64,000 bases of DNA from Flavobacteriaceae bacterium (GCA_947453885.1 CANGIF010000009.1:1-64000), one strand, 5' to 3'; positions 33,257-44,571 are shown, numbered from the stretch's first letter. Numbers and translations: made by a program. Notes: generated by a model from the sequence alone, not told the origin.

Positions 33257-34345
33257 TTATATGTTTTTGGTTATTATTTTAATAATTGTATTTTCAGGAA
33301 AAAATTCTTTAGCTACAACTTTCAACATGGTATAACAGGGAATAGCTGCAATCATTCCCAATATTCCAAAAAGAAATCCAGCAATCAAAATAACCAAGAA
33401 AATTTCTAAAGGATGCGATTTAATACTTTTTGAAAAAATGATGGGTTGGCAAACATTATTATCAACAACTTGAACCAAAACAAACCCAATTATAACATAA
33501 ACCGTAGTTGGTATAGCCACCAATTGAAAATCGACATTTAAATTATTGATGAGTGTTAAAAGGGCAGCCAAAACTGTAGCAATTAAAGGGCCAACGTAGG
33601 GTACAATGTTTAAAACGGCACATAGAAACGCAATAACAATTGCATTATCAATTCCGAAAATTAGTAATACAATAAAATAGAGCACAAAAACAAACGATAA
33701 TTGTATGATTATTCCAACAAAATAGCGGGAAAGCAAATGTTTGATTTTGTGTAATGAGTTTAATATTTTTTCTTCGTGATCATCCGGTAAAATGGTTTTA
33801 ATAGCACTTATGAAAAGCAATTTGTCTTTTAAAAAGAAAAAAGTAATAAATAAAATGGAAGCTAAAGCTATTCCAAAATCGCTAATCATACTTATTATAG
33901 TATTCAAAAATGAAGGAATTATATTGAAATCTAATTTTGCAGCCCAACTTGATATTTTCAATGATTTACCAATTGGAATGTGATGTTTAGTACAATATAA
34001 TTCAATTTTACTTATCAATTCCAAACAATTTTGTTCAATTTTTTGTGTATTTAGCAGTGATAAATTTTCACTTTGAGCAGCAATTAATGGAATGAAAAGA
34101 CTTATGAAACCTGCGATAATTAAAACAAAAAGCATAAGCGTAACAACAGTTGCTATATTCAATTTGAAATGCAAACGTTCCATTAAAAAATGTTGTATTG
34201 GATTACCTATTAACGTTACTAGTAAAGCAACAATTAAATAGCTTATTACAGCTGAAATTTTGTAAATAAAAAAAAAGATAAGCGCCAATCCAACTACAAC
34301 TCCAATGGCTTTTAAAATTCCGTAAGCAATTATTTTTGAATTCAT
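33257..34345 (-). CDS. AI-2E-family transporter
   Basis: The 362-residue membrane protein has about eight helices in the AI-2E (PerM) arrangement. Two N-terminal pairs come first (AYGILKAIGVVVGLALIFFFI), then a soluble stretch (about 90-145) and the conserved block AVLNIVPYVGPLIATVLAALLTL. The end is VVDNNVCQPIIFSKSIKSHPLEIFLVILIAGFLFGILGMIAAIP, which is diagnostic. Family members export diverse small molecules or act as sodium/proton antiporters, so the substrate is open. Confidence 0.93.
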   Translation of the reverse strand: MNSKIIAYGILKAIGVVVGLALIFFFIYKISAVISYLIVALLVTLIGNPIQHFLMERLHFKLNIATVVTLMLFVLIIAGFISLFIPLIAAQSENLSLLNTQKIEQNCLELISKIELYCTKHHIPIGKSLKISSWAAKLDFNIIPSFLNTIISMISDFGIALASILFITFFFLKDKLLFISAIKTILPDDHEEKILNSLHKIKHLLSRYFVGIIIQLSFVFVLYFIVLLIFGIDNAIVIAFLCAVLNIVPYVGPLIATVLAALLTLINNLNVDFQLVAIPTTVYVIIGFVLVQVVDNNVCQPIIFSKSIKSHPLEIFLVILIAGFLFGILGMIAAIPCYTMLKVVAKEFFPENTIIKIITKNI

Positions 34346-34373
34346 AGTTATTGGATTTACTAATAAAAATCTA

Positions 34374-35018
34374 CTAGTTATTAAAAATGTAATTTAATAT
34401 ATTCGCACCCATTTTAAGCGCTTTTTCACGAACTTCAAATGGATCATTATGAACTTCTTGGTCTTCCCAACCATCACCTAAATCTGTTTCATAAGTGTAA
34501 AGTAAAACTAATCTATTTTCAATTATAATTCCAAAAGCTTGAGGTCTTTTACCATCGTGTTCATGAATTTTTGGTAAGCCATTAGGGAAAGGAAAAGGTT
34601 TTTGAAATATCTGATGAGAGGAAGGAAGTTCCACTAAATTATTATTTGGAAAAATTTTTTTAATTTCTTTTCTAATAAACTCATCCATTCCGTAATTATC
34701 GTCAATGTGTAAAAAACCTCCTGAGGTTAAGAAATTTCTAATATTCTCAACTTCTGAAGGGTTGAAAACTACATTTCCATGTCCAGTCATGTGCACAAAA
34801 GGGTAGGAAAACAAATCCGGACTGCCAGGTTCAACAAGTCCAGGTTTAGCTTTTATTTTGGTATGAATTGTTTGATTACTGTATTTAATTAAATTAGATA
34901 ATGAAGTAGGATTAGCATACCAATCTCCACCACCGCTATATTTCATCAATGCAATTTCTTGAGAAAAAACAGGATAACTAATTAAGAGAAAAAACAGGAT
35001 AATTTTAATATGTTTCAT
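34374..35018 (-). CDS. DUF4159-domain secreted protein
   Basis: The 214-residue protein has a signal peptide (KIILFFLLISYPVFSQE) and a DUF4159 domain: LMKYSGGGDWYANPTSLSNL, YPFVHMTGHGNVVF, GFLHIDDNYGMDEFIRKEI and LVLLYTYETDLGDGWED. The fold is related to the glutamine-amidotransferase-like class I group, but I see no catalytic Cys. It is periplasmic and of unknown function. It follows rsmE by 28 bp and is part of the minus-strand run from tsaD. Confidence 0.88.
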   Translation of the reverse strand: MKHIKIILFFLLISYPVFSQEIALMKYSGGGDWYANPTSLSNLIKYSNQTIHTKIKAKPGLVEPGSPDLFSYPFVHMTGHGNVVFNPSEVENIRNFLTSGGFLHIDDNYGMDEFIRKEIKKIFPNNNLVELPSSHQIFQKPFPFPNGLPKIHEHDGKRPQAFGIIIENRLVLLYTYETDLGDGWEDQEVHNDPFEVREKALKMGANILNYIFNN

Positions 35019-35046
35019 TTAGATATGTAATTATAGAATTGTTTTT

Positions 35047-35760
35047 TTATTCATCTTTTTCGTTTGAAAAAGCGACACTATGACAAGCAACTAATGCTGC
35101 AGTTTCAGTTCTTAATCTTGTATTTCCAAGTGTAACAGGAACAAAGGATTTTTCAATTGCAATTTTAATTTCAGAACTTGAAAAATCGCCTTCAGGACCT
35201 ATTAAAATAGTATAATTTCCATTTGGATTCAGTTGACTTTTTAATGATTTTTTAAAATTATCTTCACAATGAGCAATGAATTTTTGTCCAACAAATTCTT
35301 TTTTTGTAAAATCTAAAAATGTCATTTGTTCATTTAAAACTGGTAAAAATAATTGATTAGATTGCTTTAAAGCCGCCAATATTATTTTTTCAAACCGATC
35401 TATTTTTATATGTTTACGTTCAGAATGCTCACAAATTAAAGGAGTAATTTCAGTAATTCCAATTTCAACAGCTTTTTCTAAAAACCATTCAAAGCGATCA
35501 TTCATTTTTGTTGGTGCAACTGCCAAATGTAGCTGATAATTTGGTTTATTTGCAGTTTCGACATTTAGTATTTCAACAATACATTTAGAATCTGAACCTA
35601 ACACGATTTTAGTGGTAAATAGCTGACCTAAACCATTTGTAACGTATAATATATCGTTGTCTTTTTTTCGAAGAACTTTAACAATATGTTTACTTTCTTC
35701 TCTATCAAAAAAGAAGCTTTTAGATGTTGTATCTATTGCTGAATTATAAAATAATTGCAT
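35047..35760 (-). CDS. rsmE: 16S rRNA (uracil-1498-N3)-methyltransferase
   Basis: The 237-residue protein matches RsmE: an N-terminal PUA-like domain (SKHIVKVLRKKDNDILYVTNGLG) and a SPOUT domain. The SPOUT blocks are KMNDRFEWFLEKAVEIGITEITPLICEHSERK, the SAM-binding IGPEGDFSSSEI and the knot LGNTRLRTETAALVA. It methylates U1498 in the small-subunit decoding region. It is 6 bp downstream of tsaD. Confidence 0.95.
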   Translation of the reverse strand: MQLFYNSAIDTTSKSFFFDREESKHIVKVLRKKDNDILYVTNGLGQLFTTKIVLGSDSKCIVEILNVETANKPNYQLHLAVAPTKMNDRFEWFLEKAVEIGITEITPLICEHSERKHIKIDRFEKIILAALKQSNQLFLPVLNEQMTFLDFTKKEFVGQKFIAHCEDNFKKSLKSQLNPNGNYTILIGPEGDFSSSEIKIAIEKSFVPVTLGNTRLRTETAALVACHSVAFSNEKDE

Positions 35761-35766
35761 GTTATA

Positions 35767-36789
35767 TTAAAATAAAATTCGTGATTTCGAAACCACTGAT
35801 GTTGTTTCAAACTTTTGGGTTAAAAATTTATGGTACCCTACAATACCAATCATTGCTGCATTGTCTGTAGTGTATTCAAATTTAGGTATATAAGTCCTCC
35901 ATCCATATTTTTGCTCGCCCGATTTTAGAGTAGTTCGAATGCCTGAATTTGCAGATACACCACCTCCAATTGCAATTTTATTTATACCTGTTTGAGCTAC
36001 TGCCATTTTAATTTTTTCCATTAAAATTTCAATTATTGTATTTTGAATAGAAGCACAAATATCATTTAAATTTTCAGAAATAAAGTTTGGATTTTCAAGA
36101 GTCTTTTTTTGAATAAAATAAAGAATAGCAGTTTTTAAACCAGAAAAGCTAAAATCCAATCCAGGAACTTTTGGTTTTGTAAAAGCGAAAGCCTTTGGAT
36201 TTCCTAATTGTGCATATTTATCAATTAAAGGTCCACCTGGATAAGGAAGACCTAATATTTTAGCAGATTTATCAAATGCTTCACCAACGGCATCGTCAGT
36301 AGTTTCACCAATTATTTCCATATCAAAAAAATGATTTACTTTAACAATTTGTGTATGACCTCCTGATATTGTTAACGCTAAGAAAGGGAAAGTTGGTTTT
36401 TCGAAACCAATTTCGTCAATAAAATGAGCTAAAATATGTGCCTGCATGTGATTGACAGCAATTAATGGAATTTTTAATGCCATTGCTAACGATTTTGCAA
36501 ATGAACTACCAACTAGCAATGATCCCATTAAGCCAGGTCCTTGTGTAAAAGCAATAGCGGCTAACTGTTCTCTATTTACAGCTGCTTTTTTGAGTGCTGC
36601 ATCAATAACAGGAACTATATTTTGTTGATGTGCACGAGAAGCAAGTTCAGGAACTACACCGCCATATTGATTGTGAATGAGTTGATTAGCAACAACATTT
36701 GAAAGTACAATATCATTTTTCAAAACAGCAGCGGCAGTATCGTCACACGAACTTTCAATTGCAAGAATAAAAACCTCTGAATTTTGCAT
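35767..36789 (-). CDS. tsaD: tRNA N6-adenosine threonylcarbamoyltransferase
   Basis: I use the ATG at 36789 (MQNSEVFILAIESSCDDTAA). The track's extension adds 41 hydrophobic residues that family members lack and that are the antisense of tamB's N-terminus. The 340-residue protein has the metal site HMQAHILAHF, the ATP-binding ESSCDD, SGGHTQIV and GGGVSANSGIR motifs, and TDNAAMIG at the end. With TsaB, TsaC and TsaE it makes t6A37 in ANN-decoding tRNAs. tamB diverges from it with only about 40 bp between the starts. Confidence 0.96.
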   Translation of the reverse strand: MQNSEVFILAIESSCDDTAAAVLKNDIVLSNVVANQLIHNQYGGVVPELASRAHQQNIVPVIDAALKKAAVNREQLAAIAFTQGPGLMGSLLVGSSFAKSLAMALKIPLIAVNHMQAHILAHFIDEIGFEKPTFPFLALTISGGHTQIVKVNHFFDMEIIGETTDDAVGEAFDKSAKILGLPYPGGPLIDKYAQLGNPKAFAFTKPKVPGLDFSFSGLKTAILYFIQKKTLENPNFISENLNDICASIQNTIIEILMEKIKMAVAQTGINKIAIGGGVSANSGIRTTLKSGEQKYGWRTYIPKFEYTTDNAAMIGIVGYHKFLTQKFETTSVVSKSRILF

Positions 36790-36832
36790 AGTTAGGCACA
36801 AATTTTGAATTATATTTGACAAAAATATAACA

Positions 36833-39800
36833 ATTATAGGTATCAAAAAATTAAAAAAAATAGTATTTCGATCCTTATTAGCGCTAGTTTTACTTTTATT
36901 AGTAATTGGCATAGTACTTTCTTTACCATTTGTACAAACTAAAATTGCTCATTATTTCACTAATAAGTTAAATCAACAGTACCACACAAGTATAAATGTT
37001 GATCAAATTGCGATATCGGTTTTTGGCGGAGTTAAATTGAAGCAAGTTTTAATCAAAGATTATAAATCCGATACATTAATAGCAGCAAATAGGATAACAA
37101 CTTCTATTTTAGATATAAAAAAAGTACTAGATGGCGATTTATTATTTGGAACAATAAGAGCTGACGGACTTTATTTGAATTTGAAATATTATAAAGGCTC
37201 AAAAAAAGATACTAATTTAGACAAGTTTATTGAACTTTTTGAAACAGGTAAACCTTCAACAAAACCTTTTTTTATGAGTTCAGATAAAATTATTTTATCG
37301 AACTCAAAATTTTTATTGTCAGATGAAAACAATAAAGTTCCTGTAGATTTAAGCATTAAAAGCATGAATGGTGTTATTAAGCAATTTAAAATTATTGGTC
37401 CAAATGTATTTATTGATGTTACAAAATTGTCTTTTTTAGACGCCAATGGATTATTTGTAGAAAATGTAACTACAACTTTTTCATACACCAAAAAGCAAAT
37501 GAGGATTGACAAGCTTCATTTAAAAACACGAAATTCTTTTGTACATGGCTATGTAATTATGAATTATGATAGAAAAGATATGTCCAATTTCATAAATAAA
37601 GTACAATTTGATGTGAAAATTGATTCCTCAAACATTGCAACCGCTGATTTGAATTGTTTTTATAATGAGTTTAGTAAAACGCAACATTATTCAGTTAAAA
37701 CAAAGTTTAAAGGTACTTTAAATAATTTTAAACTAATAAATCTTCATGTAAAAGATATAAAAATCACTCAAATTATTGGCAATGTCACCTTTAAAAATAT
37801 TTTTGGAAAGGAAAAAGACACCTTTTCAATGGATGGCGATTTTGAGAAAGTAGCGTCTAATTATACTAATTTAACGGTACTTTTACCTTCCATTTTGGGG
37901 AAAAATTTACCAAGTTCATTAAAGACATTAGGACAATTTAATTTTAAAGGAACAACATTTCTAACAACTTCATTTTTTAAAACAGCAATGGAAATGAAAA
38001 CTGAGTTAGGATTTATACAATCTAATTTAGAATTATCAAATATCAAAACAATTGATAAAGCATCTTATGTGGGAACTTTAATTTTGGATAATTTTGATTT
38101 AGGCACTTTTTTGAATCGAAAAGAAGTACGAAAAGTGAGTTTAGATGTAAATGTAGTTGGAAAAGGATTTACAGAGCAATATTTAAAAACTAGTTTTGAT
38201 GGTACCGTTAGTAAAATGTACTATAATGGTTATACTTACACAAACATTCTTACAAAAGGAAATTTTGAAAAACCTATTTTCAACGGACAAATAGTTGTAA
38301 ATGATCCAAATCTTAAAATGAATTTTTTAGGTACAATTGATTTAAATGCAAAATCTAATATTTTTGATTTTAAAGCAAATATAGACCATGCAAACCTAAA
38401 AAAGATGAACATTTTAAATGATTCAATATCAAATTTTAAAGGCGATTTTGATATTAAAATTAAAGGAAATTCTTGGGATAATTTAGAAGGAAAAGTTGAT
38501 ATTAAAAACACAGCCTATCAAAACACTAAAGACACTTATAAATTTACAGATTTTGATGTTCAATCTAGTTTTGACGATAACAAAGTAAGAACTATTTCTA
38601 TAAATTCACCAGATATAGTTGAAGGTAAAATAGTTGGAAAATTCCATTATTTACAATTAAGAAAAATGTTGGAAAATTCAGCAGGTAGTTTGTACACCAA
38701 TTATCATCCTAATAAAATTGATAAGGGACAATTTATGAAGTTTGATTTTAGAGTAAACAATAAATTTATAGATATTTTATTTCCAGAGGTTGCAATTGGA
38801 AAAAACACTGAATTTCATGGAGCAATTAATTCTGATAATGATGATTTTAAATTTAATTTTAATTCTTCTCAAATTGTAGCATATAATAATTTTTTTGATC
38901 ACGTAAAAGTTTCAATAGATAACAAAAATCCCATTTTCAATACCTTTATTGAAATGGATAGCATTCGAACTAAGCATTATAAAGTTAGAGATTTTAGTTT
39001 GATCAATGTCACAATGAAAGATACACTATATGTTCGAACGGAATTTAAAGGAGGTTCAAAAGGCGAAGATGTTTTCAACTTGAACATTTTTCATACAATT
39101 GATGCTAATAATAAAAACGTAATTGGATTAAAAAAATCAGATGTTAAGTTTAAAAATAATTTGTGGTATTTTAATGAAAAAGATGCTTTTGACAATAAAA
39201 TGATTTTTGATAAAAACATGCATGAATTTACTTTTGACAATTTCGTATTATCTCATGAAAATGAAGAAATATCTTTTTATGGCAACCTACAAAGTAAAAC
39301 CAATAAAGATTTAAAAATTAATTTCAAGGAGGTCGATTTAACTAAAATTTCACCTGAAATTGAAAAATTCAAATTAGAGGGTTTACTAAACGGACTAGTT
39401 AATATTAAGCAAAAAGAACAAATTTACCAACCAACTTCTTGTCTTCAAATTGAAGAGTTGAAAATAAACGCTATTAAATTGGGACTTTTAAATATTGATA
39501 TTTCCGGAGATGACAGTTTTAGTAATTTTGGAATTAAATCTACTTTGAAAAACGACGGATTTGAATCTTTTTCTGCAAATGGAAATTTGAACGTTGTAAA
39601 CAACAAATCGCAACTTGATTTAGATTTAAATTTTAATAAATTTAATTTAGGAATTTTGAGTGGAGTAGGAGGTTCAGTAATAACAAAAATCAGAGGTTTT
39701 GCAAATGGAACTGCAAAATTGAGTGGTAATATTTTAGCACCAGAAATTGATGGAAAATTAACAATTGAAAATGCAGGATTGAAAATTCCTTACTTAAACA

Positions 39801-41344
39801 CGGATTATGCTTTTCAAGATAACTCAGAAGTTAGTGTTTCAACCAATCAATTTAGATTTAATTCAATTCAAATAAAGGACACAAAATACTTTACTACAGG
39901 AGTGTTGAATGGTGCTATATCTCACAAAAATTTTGGTGATTGGAAATTAGATTTAAATGTTAAATCGGATAATATTGTTGCTATTGATACTAAAGAGAGT
40001 GATGATGCCATTTATTATGGAACTGCGTTTATTAAAGGGGAAGCTACAATTTCTGGACCAACAGATGCACTTTTTATTAATGTAAATGCAAAATCGAATA
40101 AAAATACCTCATTAAAAATCCCAATTAATAATTCTGAAACAATGGGAGATAATAATTATATTCATTTTCTTAATCCAAAAGAGAAATACAATTTAAAACG
40201 GGGAATTGTTGAAAATAGAAATTACAATGGACTAGAATTGAATTTCGATTTAGATATAACTAAAGATGCTGAAATAGAAGTAATTTTAAACAAAGAATCA
40301 GGTCATAAAATGATTGGTTCTGGATATGGAACTATAAATTTATCTATAAACACTTTGGGTAAATTTAATATTTTTGGGGATTTTAAAGTTTATGATGGTA
40401 AATATTTTTTTAAATACGGTGGATTAATTAACAAAACATTTGATGTCAAAAAAGGGGGGTATATAAATTGGTCAGGTGACCCAATGCGTGCTGATATCAA
40501 TTTAGAAGCTGAATACAAAAATTTGATTGCGAATCCAGGTGTATTACTAGAAAATCCATCTTTTAACAAGAAAGTTCCTGTTGTGGTTACTATTGGAATT
40601 AAAGGAAAATTAAATGTTCCTGATCCTGATTTTAATATTGATTTTCCAACAGTGTCTTCGGTTTTAAAATCTGAAATTCAAACAAAGTTGGACGATAAAG
40701 ACGTTCGTCAAAAACAAGCATTGATTTTACTTTCAACAGGAGGTTTTTTAAGTGCAGAAGGGCTAAATCAATCATCATTAGTTACAAGTAACTTATTTGA
40801 AAAAGCAAGCAGTTTATTTGACGATTTATTTCAGGACAAAGACAGTAAAGTAAAGTTAGGAGTAGCTTATAATGCTGCGGATAAATCCATAGCTGGTACA
40901 CAGACAACAGGTAGGTTTGATGTTAATTTTACTACCCAAGTAAACGAAAGAATTTCAATAAATGGAAAGTTAGGAGTGCCAGTTGGTGGTGTAAATGAGT
41001 CGGCAATTGTTGGAAATGTTGAGGTACAATATAGAGTAAACGAAGATGGAACCTTAAATTTAAGAATGTACAATAGAGAAAATGACATAAATTATATAGG
41101 TGAAGGTATAGGATATACACAAGGACTCGGAATATCTTATGAAGTGGATTTTGATACTTTTAAAGAACTTATAAACAAACTTACTAATAAAAAAGGACTA
41201 GATCCAGAAAAGAAAGCTAAAATAAAAGATTCTATTGAAAAAATAGAAAAACCTAATTATATTAATTTTCCTTCAAAAAAGAATGATAATAAGAATAATC
41301 AAAAAGTAATTATTCAAGGTGTATTAAACGATAAGAAAAAATAA
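36833..41344 (+). CDS. tamB: Translocation and assembly module TamB (AsmA-like, DUF490), non-canonical start
   Basis: The track starts at TTG 37037, but the same frame is open from 36809 and encodes the expected TamB N-terminus: basic KKLKKIVFR, a membrane anchor RSLLALVLLLLVIGIVLSLP and FVQTKIAHYFTNKLN. No ATG, GTG or TTG in this frame lies between the TGA at 36806 and 37037, so ATT 36833 or ATA 36836 is the most plausible start. The product is about 1,503 residues of repetitive beta-groove (AsmA-like) structure with a C-terminal DUF490 domain (GYGTINLSINTLGKFNIFG, YINWSGDPMRADINLEAEY). TamB bridges the inner and outer membranes for lipid transport and barrel assembly. A low-complexity Lys/Asn tail ends it. 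Confidence 0.9.
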   Translation: MIGIKKLKKIVFRSLLALVLLLLVIGIVLSLPFVQTKIAHYFTNKLNQQYHTSINVDQIAISVFGGVKLKQVLIKDYKSDTLIAANRITTSILDIKKVLDGDLLFGTIRADGLYLNLKYYKGSKKDTNLDKFIELFETGKPSTKPFFMSSDKIILSNSKFLLSDENNKVPVDLSIKSMNGVIKQFKIIGPNVFIDVTKLSFLDANGLFVENVTTTFSYTKKQMRIDKLHLKTRNSFVHGYVIMNYDRKDMSNFINKVQFDVKIDSSNIATADLNCFYNEFSKTQHYSVKTKFKGTLNNFKLINLHVKDIKITQIIGNVTFKNIFGKEKDTFSMDGDFEKVASNYTNLTVLLPSILGKNLPSSLKTLGQFNFKGTTFLTTSFFKTAMEMKTELGFIQSNLELSNIKTIDKASYVGTLILDNFDLGTFLNRKEVRKVSLDVNVVGKGFTEQYLKTSFDGTVSKMYYNGYTYTNILTKGNFEKPIFNGQIVVNDPNLKMNFLGTIDLNAKSNIFDFKANIDHANLKKMNILNDSISNFKGDFDIKIKGNSWDNLEGKVDIKNTAYQNTKDTYKFTDFDVQSSFDDNKVRTISINSPDIVEGKIVGKFHYLQLRKMLENSAGSLYTNYHPNKIDKGQFMKFDFRVNNKFIDILFPEVAIGKNTEFHGAINSDNDDFKFNFNSSQIVAYNNFFDHVKVSIDNKNPIFNTFIEMDSIRTKHYKVRDFSLINVTMKDTLYVRTEFKGGSKGEDVFNLNIFHTIDANNKNVIGLKKSDVKFKNNLWYFNEKDAFDNKMIFDKNMHEFTFDNFVLSHENEEISFYGNLQSKTNKDLKINFKEVDLTKISPEIEKFKLEGLLNGLVNIKQKEQIYQPTSCLQIEELKINAIKLGLLNIDISGDDSFSNFGIKSTLKNDGFESFSANGNLNVVNNKSQLDLDLNFNKFNLGILSGVGGSVITKIRGFANGTAKLSGNILAPEIDGKLTIENAGLKIPYLNTDYAFQDNSEVSVSTNQFRFNSIQIKDTKYFTTGVLNGAISHKNFGDWKLDLNVKSDNIVAIDTKESDDAIYYGTAFIKGEATISGPTDALFINVNAKSNKNTSLKIPINNSETMGDNNYIHFLNPKEKYNLKRGIVENRNYNGLELNFDLDITKDAEIEVILNKESGHKMIGSGYGTINLSINTLGKFNIFGDFKVYDGKYFFKYGGLINKTFDVKKGGYINWSGDPMRADINLEAEYKNLIANPGVLLENPSFNKKVPVVVTIGIKGKLNVPDPDFNIDFPTVSSVLKSEIQTKLDDKDVRQKQALILLSTGGFLSAEGLNQSSLVTSNLFEKASSLFDDLFQDKDSKVKLGVAYNAADKSIAGTQTTGRFDVNFTTQVNERISINGKLGVPVGGVNESAIVGNVEVQYRVNEDGTLNLRMYNRENDINYIGEGIGYTQGLGISYEVDFDTFKELINKLTNKKGLDPEKKAKIKDSIEKIEKPNYINFPSKKNDNKNNQKVIIQGVLNDKKK

Positions 41345-41493
41345 CAATCTCGTTAAAAAAACACTTTATAACTAGCAAAAATTAAAAACTTATCAACGAA
41401 AACGTTTGAAAATTCCATAATTTTTAGTTTTATTGGTCTTCAGTTTTTTATATACAATAGTATTATTAATTTTACATTATTAATTTATTTTAA

Positions 41494-42480
41494 ATGTCAA
41501 CAATGATTAAAAAAATTGGCGTATTAACATCTGGTGGAGATGCTCCTGGAATGAATGCGGCTATTCGTGCAGTTGTAAGGACTTGCGCCTATCACAATGT
41601 GGAATGTGTTGGTATTTACCGAGGCTATCAAGGCATGATCGAAGGTGATTTTAAAGAAATGGGTCCAAGAAGTGTACATAATATAGTAAATAAAGGAGGT
41701 ACTATTTTAAAATCAGCTCGCTCAAAAGAATTTATGACAACTGAAGGACGTAAAAAAGCATTTGAAAATTTATCAAAATCAAACATTGGCGGTTTAGTTA
41801 TAATTGGAGGAGATGGAAGTTTTACTGGAGCAGAAATTTTTAATAAAGAATTTGGATTTCCAGTAATGGGAATTCCAGGTACTATCGATAATGATATTTA
41901 TGGAACAAGTCATACATTAGGATACGACACCGCTTTAAATACGGTAGTAGAGGCTATAGATAAAATTAGAGATACTGCTAGTTCACACAATCGATTGTTT
42001 TTTGTAGAAGTAATGGGGCGTGACGCAGGACACATAGCTTTAAATGCAGGAATTGGAGCAGGAGCTGAAGAAATTTTAATACCTGAAGAAGATTTAGGAT
42101 TGGAACGATTGTTAGAATCATTAAAGAAAAGTAAGGCTTCCGGCAAATCTTCAAGTATAGTTGTTATTGCTGAAGGAGATAAAATTGGAAAAAATGTATT
42201 TGAATTAAAAGACTACGTGGATGAGAATCTTCCTGAATACGATGTTAGAGTCTCTGTTTTAGGTCACATGCAAAGAGGTGGAGCACCTTCTTGTTATGAT
42301 AGGGTTTTGGCTAGCCGATTAGGTGTTAAAGCTGTTGAATCATTGTTAGAAGGTAAATCAAATTTCATGGTAGGTATGATGAACGATAAAGTTGCACTAA
42401 CTCCTTTAGAGCAAGCAATAAAGGGTCATACAGAAATTGATAGAGAATTATTGAGAGTTTCCGAAATAATATCAATATAA
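41494..42480 (+). CDS. pfkA: ATP-dependent 6-phosphofructokinase
   Basis: The 328-residue protein has the ATP-binding GVLTSGGDAPGMNAAIR, IGGDGSFTGA, the catalytic GIPGTIDNDIYGT (Asp as base), VEVMGRDAGHIAL and VLGHMQRGGAPS for fructose-6-phosphate. The GGDGS motif, with Gly rather than Asp after GGD, marks an ATP-using and not a PPi-using enzyme. It phosphorylates fructose-6-phosphate in glycolysis. gap follows 79 bp downstream, forming a short glycolytic cluster. Confidence 0.97.
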   Translation: MSTMIKKIGVLTSGGDAPGMNAAIRAVVRTCAYHNVECVGIYRGYQGMIEGDFKEMGPRSVHNIVNKGGTILKSARSKEFMTTEGRKKAFENLSKSNIGGLVIIGGDGSFTGAEIFNKEFGFPVMGIPGTIDNDIYGTSHTLGYDTALNTVVEAIDKIRDTASSHNRLFFVEVMGRDAGHIALNAGIGAGAEEILIPEEDLGLERLLESLKKSKASGKSSSIVVIAEGDKIGKNVFELKDYVDENLPEYDVRVSVLGHMQRGGAPSCYDRVLASRLGVKAVESLLEGKSNFMVGMMNDKVALTPLEQAIKGHTEIDRELLRVSEIISI

Positions 42481-42502
42481 TTAGATTAAAATAAATTAAT
42501 AA

Positions 42503-43564
<1,062 letters not shown>

Positions 43565-43576
43565 TTTAAGAGTTAG

Positions 43577-43614
43577 AAAATCCTATCAAACGAAAGTATG
43601 ATAGGATTTTTTTT
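43577..43614 (+). terminator. Terminator after gap
   Basis: AAAATCCTATCA and TGATAGGATTTT form a 12-bp stem with a 10-nt loop, followed by a T run. Confidence 0.9.
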
Positions 43615-43674
43615 GACTTTCATAGTTAATATTTATACTAAATCAATTCAAATTTCTTCAAACTCAAAACCAAT

Positions 43675-44526
43675 ATGAAATTACTAGTAGATAGTGGCTC
43701 AACTAAAGCCGATTGGATTTCTATCGATGAAAACGGTAAAGTTTTATTTACAACTCAAACATTAGGATTAAACCCTGAAGTTTTAGAAAAGGAGGAAATA
43801 ATTGCACGACTTGAAGATAAATTTGATATTTCTCACAACAGAAATGAAGTAACCCATTTATTTTTTTATGGAGCTGGTTGTGGTACAGATAGAATGAAAA
43901 ATTTTCTATCTGATGTTTTTTCAGAATATTTTTCAAAGGCAATAGTATCAGTTCATGAGGATACATATGCTGCAGTATATGCTACAACTCCAAAAAACGA
44001 GGAAGCAATAGTTTGTATACTTGGAACTGGTTCAAATTGTAGTTATTTTGATGGAACAGTTCTACATCAAAAAGTACAATCATTAGGGTATATTGCTATG
44101 GATGATTGTAGTGGAAATCGCTTTGGTCGTCACTTGTTAAGAGGCTATTATTTTAATAAAATGCCAAGTGAACTTGCACGCGAATTTGAAGAAGAATATA
44201 TTGTAGAACCCGATTACGTTAAAAGCAATTTATACAAAGAACCTAATCCAAATGCTTATTTGGCTACATTTGCTAAGTTTTTGATCAAACATAAAGACAC
44301 AGAGTTTTGTAAGAAATTCATAAAATTAGAAATGGAAGATTTTGTTGAAAATTACATAAAGCAATACGAAAACTATAAAGAAATTCCAGTACATTTTGTT
44401 GGATCTATAGCATTTTATTTAAAAGATGAATTGCAAGAAATTTTATCGCAGCATTCAATTATTTTGGGTAATGTACTTCGAAGACCTATAGATGGTTTAA
44501 TAGCATATCATATATTGAACAAATAA
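43675..44526 (+). CDS. BadF/BadG/BcrA/BcrD ATPase-family sugar kinase, N-acetylglucosamine kinase-like
   Basis: The 283-residue ASKHA-fold protein has phosphate 1 LVDSGSTKADWISID, phosphate 2 VCILGTGSNCSYFDG, and GYIAMDDCSGNRFGRHLLRGYYFNK, the segment typical of bacterial GlcNAc kinases. VHFVGSIAFYLKDEL is the adenosine motif. It probably phosphorylates N-acetylglucosamine from wall recycling or chitin. It lies between gap and mgsA, with terminators on both sides, so it is transcribed separately. Confidence 0.85.
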   Translation: MKLLVDSGSTKADWISIDENGKVLFTTQTLGLNPEVLEKEEIIARLEDKFDISHNRNEVTHLFFYGAGCGTDRMKNFLSDVFSEYFSKAIVSVHEDTYAAVYATTPKNEEAIVCILGTGSNCSYFDGTVLHQKVQSLGYIAMDDCSGNRFGRHLLRGYYFNKMPSELAREFEEEYIVEPDYVKSNLYKEPNPNAYLATFAKFLIKHKDTEFCKKFIKLEMEDFVENYIKQYENYKEIPVHFVGSIAFYLKDELQEILSQHSIILGNVLRRPIDGLIAYHILNK

Positions 44527-44532
44527 ATTTTT

Positions 44533-44558
44533 AACCACGAATATTTCGTGGTTTTTTT
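44533..44558 (+). terminator. Terminator after the GlcNAc kinase-like gene
   Basis: AACCACGAA and TTCGTGGTT form a perfect 9-bp stem with a TAT loop, followed by TTTTT. The mgsA ATG is only 13 bp further on, so some readthrough or a promoter overlapping the hairpin is needed for mgsA. Confidence 0.85.
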
Positions 44559-44571
44559 AACTTAATACAGT

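Noticed and set aside
36790-36912. N-terminal extension of tsaD in the ORF track
   Set aside because: The extra 41 residues are the antisense of the tamB anchor, and TsaD proteins start near the ESSCDD motif.
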